From contig JBJOII010000016.1 in the NCBI GenBank assembly GCA_046047235.1, positions 1-49,521 on the forward strand: a stretch of DNA of 49,521 nt, given 5' to 3'. The first letter of the stretch is position 1, and every line of letters begins with the position of its first letter. Below, in pieces: positions 43,487 through 49,521 of the stretch. The DNA comes from JBMTVN01 sp046047235. GTDB lineage: Bacteria > Verrucomicrobiota > Verrucomicrobiia > Limisphaerales > JAHDYP01. Both the position numbers and the translations under genes were made by a program. The notes beneath the pieces were generated by a model. The model searched no databases, was not told where the DNA came from, and was given only the letters and a program-made list of their open reading frames with translations.

Positions 43487-44206
43487 ATGACAAGCCAGCT
43501 CACGCACCTCCGCCAAGCCGCCCTCCTCAATACGCTGCGTGGCTGCAATCTCTTCCGCGAACTCCCCGCCGATGACCTGGAACGCGTCGCCTCCATCACA
43601 CGTATCCGTAACCTCCAGCCCGACGAATACCTCTTCCACGAAGGCGATCCCTCCTCCGGCTTCTTCATCATCCAAACCGGCGCCATCAATGTCCACCGCG
43701 TCAACCGCGCCGGCAAAGAACAGGTGATCCACCTCTTCCGCGCCGGCGACTCGCTCGCCGAAGGCACGCTCGCCACCGGCCAGGGCTACCCCGCCGATGC
43801 CCGCGCCCTCGAACCGACCCAAGTCCTCCATATCCAGAAACCCGGCTTCCTCGAAATCCTCCGCCAACAACCCGACCTCGCCCTCCGTATGCTCGGCTCC
43901 ATGAGCATGCGACTGCGAACACTCGTCGCCCAACTCGAAGACCTCACGCTCAAGGACGTCGAAACCCGACTCGCAAACTGGCTCCTCCGCCACTGCCACA
44001 ACCCCGATTCCACCTCCCCCGCCCAACTGCAGCTCAAATCCACCAAACGCGTCCTCGCCGCTGAACTCGGAACGGTCAGCGAAACCCTCAGCCGCACGCT
44101 CGCCAAATTCCGCGAACAAAACCTCATCACGGTCAAAGGCCGCACCATCACCATCCTCCACCCCGCTAACCTCGCCAGCCTCCTCCAACGCCAGCTCAGC
44201 CAATAA
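43487..44206 (+). CDS. Crp/Fnr family transcription regulator
   Basis: A 239-residue protein starting at ATG 43487. Residues ~15-130 are a cyclic-nucleotide-binding beta-barrel (LFRELPADDLERVASI, FHEGDPSSGFFIIQTGAINVHR, LFRAGDSLAEGTL). A dimer helix (MSMRLRTLVAQLEDLTLKDVETRLANWLL) precedes a winged HTH (TKRVLAAELGTVSETLSRTLAKFREQNLI). The few conserved cAMP residues (RxS) are absent, replaced around QGYPADARA, so the ligand is probably not cAMP. The N-terminal Cys in RGC is alone, so it is not an FNR-type cluster. It likely regulates the divergent metal ATPase and the lpxI transcript behind it. Confidence 0.93.
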   Translation: MTSQLTHLRQAALLNTLRGCNLFRELPADDLERVASITRIRNLQPDEYLFHEGDPSSGFFIIQTGAINVHRVNRAGKEQVIHLFRAGDSLAEGTLATGQGYPADARALEPTQVLHIQKPGFLEILRQQPDLALRMLGSMSMRLRTLVAQLEDLTLKDVETRLANWLLRHCHNPDSTSPAQLQLKSTKRVLAAELGTVSETLSRTLAKFREQNLITVKGRTITILHPANLASLLQRQLSQ

Positions 44207-44213
44207 ACCCAAC

Positions 44214-45035
44214 ATGCCCAACCCTCCCCAGTCCCTCGGCATCATCGCCGGCAATCGCTCCCTCCCCCTCCTCGTCGCCCGCGAAGCCCGCCAGTCAGGC
44301 GTCCAGCATATCACCGCCGTCGCCTTCGAAGGGGAAACCAACCCCGAACTCGCCCAACTCGTCGACCACATCGCCTGGATCCGCGTCGGCCAACTCACCA
44401 AAATGATCCAGGCCTTCCAAAAACAAAACGTCCACCACTGTATCATGGCCGGACAAATCGCCCCCAAAAACCTCTTCGACGTCCGCCCCGACCTCCGCGC
44501 CCTCAGCCTCCTCCTCAAACTCAAAACCAAAAACGCCCACACCATCTTCGGCGCCATCGCCGACGAACTCCGGAAGGAAGGCATCGAACTCATCGAGGCC
44601 ACCCCCTGGCTCCAACCGTTCATGCCCAACCACGGCTTCCACCTCGGCCCCAAACTCTCCCCGGAACAACAGGAAGATATCCAGTTCGGCTACCACATCG
44701 CCAAAGAAGTCAGCCGACTCGAAATCGGCCAGCTCGCCATCGTCAAAAAGGGCACCGTCCTCGCAGTCGAAGGCTTCGAAGGCACGGATGCCTGCCTCGC
44801 CCGCGGCGGCAGCCTCGCCGGTAAAGAAGGCGGCGCCGTCGCCGTCAAAGTCGCCAAGGAAAACCACGACATGCGCTGGGATATCCCCTGCTTCGGAACC
44901 GCCACCCTCGAAACCTGCGCCAAAAACAAAATCAGCGTCCTCGCCGTCGAGTCGGGAAAAACCTTGCTGCTCGATCCCGAGGAGGTTAAAGACCTCGCCC
45001 GTAAATACGGCATTTCCGTCACCACAGCCGGTTGA
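44214..45035 (+). CDS. lpxI: UDP-2,3-diacylglucosamine pyrophosphatase LpxI
   Basis: A 273-residue cytosolic protein (formerly DUF1009). Starts with SLGIIAGNRSLPLLVAREAR, followed by H(C)IMAGQI, FGAIADELRKEGIELIEAT, LVGGTVLAVEGFEGTD-type motif (here KKGTVLAVEGFEGTDACL) and RWDIPCFGTATLETCAKNKISVLAVESGKTLLLD. It removes UMP from UDP-diacylglucosamine to give lipid X in lipid A synthesis and replaces LpxH. It indicates a lipid-A-bearing outer membrane. It begins 7 bp after the crp-family stop, so it is co-transcribed with it, and the following hypothetical gene begins within 25 bp. Confidence 0.95.
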   Translation: MPNPPQSLGIIAGNRSLPLLVAREARQSGVQHITAVAFEGETNPELAQLVDHIAWIRVGQLTKMIQAFQKQNVHHCIMAGQIAPKNLFDVRPDLRALSLLLKLKTKNAHTIFGAIADELRKEGIELIEATPWLQPFMPNHGFHLGPKLSPEQQEDIQFGYHIAKEVSRLEIGQLAIVKKGTVLAVEGFEGTDACLARGGSLAGKEGGAVAVKVAKENHDMRWDIPCFGTATLETCAKNKISVLAVESGKTLLLDPEEVKDLARKYGISVTTAG

Positions 45036-45058
45036 CCCGAAAGCCTCACTCCGATCCC

Positions 45059-45556
45059 ATGTTAAGCGCCTACGAGTTATTCGGTTTCATGTCGCCCGAG
45101 CTGGCGAATGAAATCATCGAATCCACCTTCACCCACAATAAGGATCTCTACAAAGGCACCCTCGCGGCCGTCGCAGAAGCCCGTAAAGTCCGCCCCATCT
45201 TCCTGCAACGCAAACCCAAGGTCGACCGCCATAAGGATATGGTCGATATGCTCGGCCGCCCCAGAATGAACCTCGCCGCCGCCACCCTCATCCGCGGCTG
45301 GCTCATGAAAAGCGAAACCTCCATCCTCAGCGACTTCCTCGATCAGCTCGGTATCGAACATAAAGACGGCGCCGTCGATGACCTCCCCGAAAAGGTCGAC
45401 GACGACAAACTCAACGCCGCCATCAAAACGCTCCTCGATAAGCACGCCCACGAAAAGGTCGCCGTCTACCTCAACGCATTCGCAGAAATGAATGAGGTCG
45501 ATTGGCCCAACCTCGAGGCCGCACTCGACGCCGAGCCACGCCTCCAGCTGGCCTAA
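45059..45556 (+). CDS. Conserved hypothetical protein downstream of lpxI
   Basis: A 165-residue soluble protein, mostly helical and acidic (pattern MLSAYELFGFMSPELANEIIESTF, then RKVRPIFLQRKPKVDRHKDM, LAAATLIRGWLM, LDKHAHEKVAVYLNAFAEMNEVDWPNLEAALD). ATG 45059 was taken; a TTG start at 45032 would overlap the lpxI stop and add nine residues. I do not know a function; similar proteins appear in other Verrucomicrobia from memory. Its place behind lpxI, co-directional and 23 bp away, hints at an envelope or regulatory link. Confidence 0.8.
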   Translation: MLSAYELFGFMSPELANEIIESTFTHNKDLYKGTLAAVAEARKVRPIFLQRKPKVDRHKDMVDMLGRPRMNLAAATLIRGWLMKSETSILSDFLDQLGIEHKDGAVDDLPEKVDDDKLNAAIKTLLDKHAHEKVAVYLNAFAEMNEVDWPNLEAALDAEPRLQLA

Positions 45557-45633
45557 TCCCCCCATCCCGCTCATCAGCGGCGAACTCCGTAAGCCTCGGA
45601 CTGCGCGGCCGCACCTACGACATTTGGATGAAT

Positions 45634-45653
45634 GTTTGCTTGCTTAAGCAAAC
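45634..45653. promoter_or_regulatory. 20-bp inverted repeat upstream of small ORF
   Basis: GTTTGCTT (45634-45641) and AAGCAAAC (45646-45653) are perfect reverse complements around GCTT; an inner 12-bp palindrome TTGCTTAAGCAA is also exact. It lies 78 bp after the hypothetical-gene stop and 22 bp before the GTG of the small ORF. It fits an operator better than a terminator, as no T-run follows. The AT-rich core stands out from the GC-rich surroundings. Confidence 0.5.
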
Positions 45654-45675
45654 GAAATGAGTTCTATTAGCCGGC

Positions 45676-45921
45676 GTGCCCTACATCGTCGAAGTCCTGA
45701 CCAAGGTGTCGACTGCGCGAACCACCAAGTGGGTCCACTTCACCCACCATGCCCAGCGCCAGCCGGCAATCGCCGCCGCCTCCTACGAAGCCGCCAAAAA
45801 AACCTACGTCCGTGCCCGCCTCCGCCTCGGTAACGGCCGTATCCTAGCCGACTCGGCCCGCCCCTGCATCCGACAGGAACGCAGTATCCGCTGGCCCTCC
45901 CGCTGCCCGGAAAATAAATAA
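45676..45921 (+). CDS. Small basic protein, 81 residues, unknown
   Basis: GTG start at 45676 followed by MPYIVEVLTKVSTARTTKWV, then HAQRQPAIAAASYEAAKKTYVRARLRLGNGRILADS. Codon third positions are strongly C/G, as in neighbouring genes, which argues that the frame is real. No Shine-Dalgarno is evident. No domain recognised; the many Arg and Lys residues would suit nucleic-acid or membrane-surface binding. A 36-bp gap separates it from the end of the convergent sensor kinase gene. A palindrome lies 22 bp upstream of its start. Confidence 0.55.
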   Translation: MPYIVEVLTKVSTARTTKWVHFTHHAQRQPAIAAASYEAAKKTYVRARLRLGNGRILADSARPCIRQERSIRWPSRCPENK

Positions 45922-45957
45922 ACCCCGGCAGCCTCCACCCCCCTCCAAGCCCGGCCC

Positions 45958-48429
45958 TCAGCCCTGCTGCGCGTGCACCCAAGCCCTGCGCTGCTGTAAG
46001 CTTCCCCGGACCGCGTCCCCCAGCAGCTCGATCTCATAGGGCTTCTGTAAAAACACCATGCCCTCCCGCAACGCCTCCTCCAACCCGTGAACCTCCGTGC
46101 TGTAACCCGTGGTCAAAATCACCGCCACCGACGGATACCGCAACCTCCATCGCCGCGCCAACTCCAACCCACTCAACCCGCCAGGCATCACAATATCGGT
46201 CAGTAACAACTCCACCTCCCCACCACGCCGATCCAGCACCTCCATCGCCTCCAACCCGTCTACCGCCTGTATCACACGATACCCCAACCGCTCCAGACTC
46301 GTGGCCACAGTCTTGCGAACCCCCGCATCATCCTCCGCCAATAAAATCGTTCCCTCCCCACTCTCACATTGCCCCCGATCCTCGCTCACTGAAGCTCTCT
46401 CCCTCCCAACATGCTCGGGCAAATACACCCTGAAAGTCGACCCAACACCCACCTCGCTCTCCACCTGAACCCACCCATTGTGCTGGACCACAATGCCGTG
46501 CACGGTCGCTAACCCAAGACCCGTCCCCTGCCCCACTTCCTTCGTGGTAAAGAAAGGCTCAAATAACCGGGCCAAGGTCGCCTCGTCCATACCACACCCA
46601 GTGTCCTGCACCGATAAACACGCATACACCCCCTCCCTCTCCTGTTCCCCCCCACCTCCAACGGCCACCCGGCTCGTCCCAATGGTCAAACGCCCGCCCC
46701 CTGACATCGCATCCCTGGCGTTCAACGCCAGGTTCATAATCACCTGATCGATCATCCCCGGATCCGCCTCCACCCTGGGAAGCAAATCCCCCCCCTCAAA
46801 AATAAGCTCGATATCCTCCCCAATCAGCGGCTTCAACATGTTCAACAGGTTCCCCACGGTCTCATTCAAATCCAGAACCTTCACCTCCATCACCGAACGC
46901 CGACTGAACATCAGCAGCTGCCGGGTCAACGCAGCCGCCCGCTTCGCCGAAGTCCTCACCTCCGCCAAACCCTGCCGCATCCCCTCGTCCACCCCAGGCC
47001 CCTGCTCCATCAAATCCACATGCAAAATAATCGCCGCCAAAATGTTGTTGAAATCATGCGCCACACCACCCGCCAGCTGACCAATAGACTCCAGCTTCTG
47101 CTTCTGCCGTAACTGCTCCTCCATCATCTTCCGCGAAGTCACATCCTCCTTGATCGCCGCAAAATGCGTAATCCTCCCACCCGAATCCAATACCGGCGAT
47201 ATCGACGCCGCCTCCCAAAACATCTCGCCACTCTTCTTCCGGTTCCGCATCTCCCCCCGCCAAACCTTCCCCTCCATGAGGGTCCGCCACATCGAGGCAT
47301 ACACCGCCGGAGGTGTCCCCTCCCCCTTGAAAATCCTCGGATTCTTGCCCCTCAACTCCTCCAGCGTGTAACCCGTAACCTCCTCCAACCTCGGATTCGC
47401 ATACTGAATCACACCCTCCACATCCGTAATCAAAATGCTCACCGGACACTGCTCCACGACCCTCGACAACTGCCGGATCTGCCCCTCAGCCAAACGCCGC
47501 TCCGTCACATCCTCGCTCCGCACCACCACACGCCCCACCCCTCCCCCCTCATCCCGCACCGGATAAAAAGAACGCCGAAACCGTAAACCCTCCTCCTGAT
47601 CCTCATGCTCCAGCAATACCCCCCGCTCACGCACTTCCTCCACCCGCGCCCGACATACCTGCGCCTTCTTTTCCGACAAAAGCCCATACAGCCCCTCACC
47701 CTCACACTCCCTCACCCCACGCCCCATCCGCTTCGCAAATCCCAAGTTCGCCACCTGAATCACCCCATCCCCATCCACCAACACCGTCGGCTCAGCCAGC
47801 GCGTCAAACAAGGATCGCAAATTCGCCTCGCTCTCCGCCAACCGACGATGCACCGCCTCCCTCTGCAACCGGTCCGCAAAGAGCAACCCCAAAACCGCCG
47901 TCGCCACCGGATAAAGCAACAACACCGGTAACCCAATCGCCGACAACACCCGCTTCGCTACCTCCCATGGCAACGTCAGCATAATCAGCAGCATCAACAC
48001 ATGCACCGCCACCCCAAACAAATACAACTCCCGCCATGTCATCCGCTCCAACCGCCCCCGACGCACCTTCCGCCAGACAATCCCCATCGTCCCCGTCGCA
48101 AGAATCACCATCACCCCCGCATACGCCGCCACCCCGCCCTCCCAAAGCCGATAAACCCCCGCAAACACCATCGCCACCACCGTCGGAAGGGTCCCGAAAA
48201 ATAACCCCGACACGCTCAACAACACCGACCGCGTGTCAAACACCACCCCCGGCTCCAAACGATACGAAGCCATAATCACCCCAACCGACAGCAACCCCAA
48301 CACCACCCCCATCAGTAACTCCCGAATCGGTCGCCCCCGAAACCTCAGCCGGCCAGTCGCCAAGTCAAAGATCACCACCACAGAAAGCAGAATCGCGGTG
48401 TTATGTAGAAGATCCGTAACAGCACTCAT
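45958..48429 (-). CDS. Hybrid sensor histidine kinase: 5TM, two PAS, HisKA, HATPase and receiver
   Basis: An 823-residue protein started at ATG 48429 (an upstream GTG at 48459 adds ten residues). Residues ~10-185 contain five to six hydrophobic helices in the 5TMR_LYT style (LLMGVVLGLLSVGVIMAS, SGLFFGTLPTVVAMVFAGVYRLWEGG). PAS domains at about 205-310 and 320-430, the second with YANPRLEEVTGYTLEELRGKNPRIFK. HisKA with the phospho-acceptor His458 in GGVAHDFNNILAA, HATPase (about 560-680) with NLALNARDAM, DTGCGMD, GLGLATVHGI. C-terminal receiver with AEDDAG and Asp745 in LLLTDIVMPGG. The input is unknown. Not adjacent to the orphan NtrC-type regulator at 19925. Confidence 0.93.
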   Translation of the reverse strand: MSAVTDLLHNTAILLSVVVIFDLATGRLRFRGRPIRELLMGVVLGLLSVGVIMASYRLEPGVVFDTRSVLLSVSGLFFGTLPTVVAMVFAGVYRLWEGGVAAYAGVMVILATGTMGIVWRKVRRGRLERMTWRELYLFGVAVHVLMLLIMLTLPWEVAKRVLSAIGLPVLLLYPVATAVLGLLFADRLQREAVHRRLAESEANLRSLFDALAEPTVLVDGDGVIQVANLGFAKRMGRGVRECEGEGLYGLLSEKKAQVCRARVEEVRERGVLLEHEDQEEGLRFRRSFYPVRDEGGGVGRVVVRSEDVTERRLAEGQIRQLSRVVEQCPVSILITDVEGVIQYANPRLEEVTGYTLEELRGKNPRIFKGEGTPPAVYASMWRTLMEGKVWRGEMRNRKKSGEMFWEAASISPVLDSGGRITHFAAIKEDVTSRKMMEEQLRQKQKLESIGQLAGGVAHDFNNILAAIILHVDLMEQGPGVDEGMRQGLAEVRTSAKRAAALTRQLLMFSRRSVMEVKVLDLNETVGNLLNMLKPLIGEDIELIFEGGDLLPRVEADPGMIDQVIMNLALNARDAMSGGGRLTIGTSRVAVGGGGEQEREGVYACLSVQDTGCGMDEATLARLFEPFFTTKEVGQGTGLGLATVHGIVVQHNGWVQVESEVGVGSTFRVYLPEHVGRERASVSEDRGQCESGEGTILLAEDDAGVRKTVATSLERLGYRVIQAVDGLEAMEVLDRRGGEVELLLTDIVMPGGLSGLELARRWRLRYPSVAVILTTGYSTEVHGLEEALREGMVFLQKPYEIELLGDAVRGSLQQRRAWVHAQQG

Positions 48430-48616
48430 GGTTCTCAACTCCACGAGGCTGCAAAACACTCCTTACAAGCAATGCTGCCAGCGAAAACGTCTGCTCGCGG
48501 CTAACAATCAGTCCAATCCTGAGTATGCCTATCAACTTTCGGCCCCCATGGCAACATATGACGTAGGAGAAATTATCCACACCGATTAATACCCCGTCCG
48601 ACTATGACAACACCCC

Positions 48617-49521
48617 CTACGCCACCCCCCCCGCACAAAGCCGACGCCGCACCTTCCGCTGAATGGAACGCACCACCGGCCCCAATAACGGAATCCTCCC
48701 CAGCCGCCCCAATCGCAACAGCAGCCTCTGGTTCCGGTCACTCCACGCAACGGCCTCCTCCAACGCCGCCGCAATATCCCCCCGCCCCCGAAGCCTCGCC
48801 TCGGCCAACAGCTGTCCAGCAAACACCCGACCAACATCGAGCCAAAGTCGCCGCAGCTCCCCAGGGCTGTACCCCCCCGCCTCAAAAGCACGCACCCCCT
48901 CCAGACAGCCCAGCACATCCAGCGCCGCCATCACCATCAAACACTTCCTGCACCGACCACAATTCCGCCCCGACTCCTCCAGATAACAAACCCGTAACCC
49001 ATCCAACAGCCCAGGCCTTCGTGCCAGAAGTCGTATCTTGTCGATCCTCCTCAAGTCCCCGCCATGGTGAATAACCCGCACACCCGAGGATGAGAACCAC
49101 GGATCCGACTGCGGATGACTCCCCCACGGATTAGATTGTGGAGGCGAAAGGCTGGAACCAATTCGCACCACCTCATACCGGGCGGCCAAAATCTGGGCCA
49201 CCGCCCCCAAAGCAAAACCATGATAAACCGGCCCCCAGGGTAAACTCGCAAACCGGAGCTCACGCACGTTCGTCCCAATCAACTCCAAGGGATACCCCAA
49301 CTCCCCCGCCGTCCCCCGCAAGGTCGTAACAAACTCCGCCTCATGACAAGGCTTCAGCCCGGGTTGGAAACCCAGCACATGCACCAAGCTATCCCCCTCC
49401 CTCCTCCCGACCCGCTCATCCGGCCAGTCCGGATGCAACGCCGCCAACATCGAATCAATCCCCGCCGTAAAGAACGACGCACCACCCCGCCCTCCCCCCG
49501 CGCCCGCGCCAGGGCATCGTC
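48617..49521 (-). CDS. PP-loop ATPase-like protein of QueC/ExsB-related type, incomplete at window edge
   Basis: The frame is open beyond 49450 to the right edge, where the extra codons read ASFFTAGIDSMLAAL. This resembles the P-loop-like SGG-x-DS motif of PP-loop (adenine nucleotide alpha-hydrolase) enzymes with TAGIDS. Further along are VLGFQPGLKPCHEAEF, LELIGTNVREL, WGPVYHGFALG, NPWGSHPQSDPWFSSSG, and the Cys pattern NCGRCRKCLMVMAALDVLGC, a possible zinc site as in QueC. The last ~130 residues are helical. At least 301 residues lie in the window. The substrate is unknown; homologues from memory occur near glycan or natural-product genes. The start lies outside the window. Confidence 0.6.
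   Translation of the reverse strand, partial: RCPGAGAGGGRGGASFFTAGIDSMLAALHPDWPDERVGRREGDSLVHVLGFQPGLKPCHEAEFVTTLRGTAGELGYPLELIGTNVRELRFASLPWGPVYHGFALGAVAQILAARYEVVRIGSSLSPPQSNPWGSHPQSDPWFSSSGVRVIHHGGDLRRIDKIRLLARRPGLLDGLRVCYLEESGRNCGRCRKCLMVMAALDVLGCLEGVRAFEAGGYSPGELRRLWLDVGRVFAGQLLAEARLRGRGDIAAALEEAVAWSDRNQRLLLRLGRLGRIPLLGPVVRSIQRKVRRRLCAGGVA

Noticed and set aside
43295..44653. Minus-strand open frame of 452 codons
   Set aside because: Antisense to the crp-family and lpxI genes, low-complexity Gly/Glu/Asp product.
1..49521. tRNA and rRNA genes
   Set aside because: No cloverleaf with a TTCRA-type T-arm or rRNA-like sequence was noticed on reading both strands; a tRNAscan run would settle this.

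Overview
The window looks like a chromosomal segment of a member of the Verrucomicrobiota, possibly the Pedosphaera/Limisphaerales branch; the phylum is fairly confident, the branch is inference. Supporting signs are: a pseudopilin-like protein with an [24 protein letters not shown]-type N-terminus and an H-X9-DG C-terminal motif; a PVC-type multidomain protein with dehydrogenase-like propeller, HEAT and cupredoxin parts; many large secreted beta-helix, LamG and S74-chaperone proteins; Tat-exported sugar-isomerase-like TIM barrels; LpxI; and strongly C-ending codons. No rRNA, tRNA, CRISPR array, prophage or complete insertion sequence was seen. Only the tail of a Y1-transposase-like gene lies at the left edge.

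Layout. 1-3507: transposase tail and a giant DUF748/AsmA-like protein. 3680-14404: a mostly plus-strand block of exported carbohydrate-active proteins (pseudopilin-like protein, glycosidase-like propeller, DUF3472 protein, an unrecognised 686-aa secreted protein with a glycoside-hydrolase-like TIM-barrel signature, GH43 enzyme, Tat-exported isomerase-like TIM barrel). It is interrupted by a minus-strand two-unit beta-helix protein (7040-10198). 14343-17534 (minus): a second Tat TIM-barrel protein followed, through a strong Shine-Dalgarno, by a fibre-like protein with eleven GG-N repeats and a C-terminal S74 chaperone domain. 17869-19875: an orphan AmrS-type radical SAM enzyme and an inositol-phosphatase-family enzyme. 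19925-21271: an NtrC-type sigma-54 activator. 21490-26581 (minus): citramalate synthase, valyl-tRNA synthetase, IspF and a conserved 90-aa protein, apparently one transcription unit. 26758-28833 (minus): SDR and MATE transporter.

28954-31786: a membrane-anchored SGNH hydrolase and a sugar-transfer-type ATP-grasp protein, with a possible 34-aa membrane peptide on the other strand between them. 31888-35826: the 1314-residue PVC multidomain protein. 36342-39827: a secreted protein with three exact 237-residue LamG-like repeats. 40002-43419: DprA convergent (44-bp overlap) with a P1B-4-like metal ATPase. The ATPase is divergent from crp-lpxI-hypothetical (43487-45556). 45676-45921: a small ORF preceded by a palindrome. 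45958-48429: a hybrid 5TM-PAS-PAS sensor kinase. 48617-49521: an incomplete PP-loop protein.

Working picture (inference): the left half is export and breakdown of plant- or algal-type polysaccharide plus surface adhesin-like proteins. The middle is ordinary metabolism (isoleucine via citramalate, valyl-tRNA, MEP isoprenoid pathway). The right half is envelope and lipid A work, metal export and signalling. The most unusual items are the catalytically altered SGNH-propeller-HEAT-cupredoxin protein, the 686-aa candidate glycosidase, the triplicated LamG protein and the S74 fibre.
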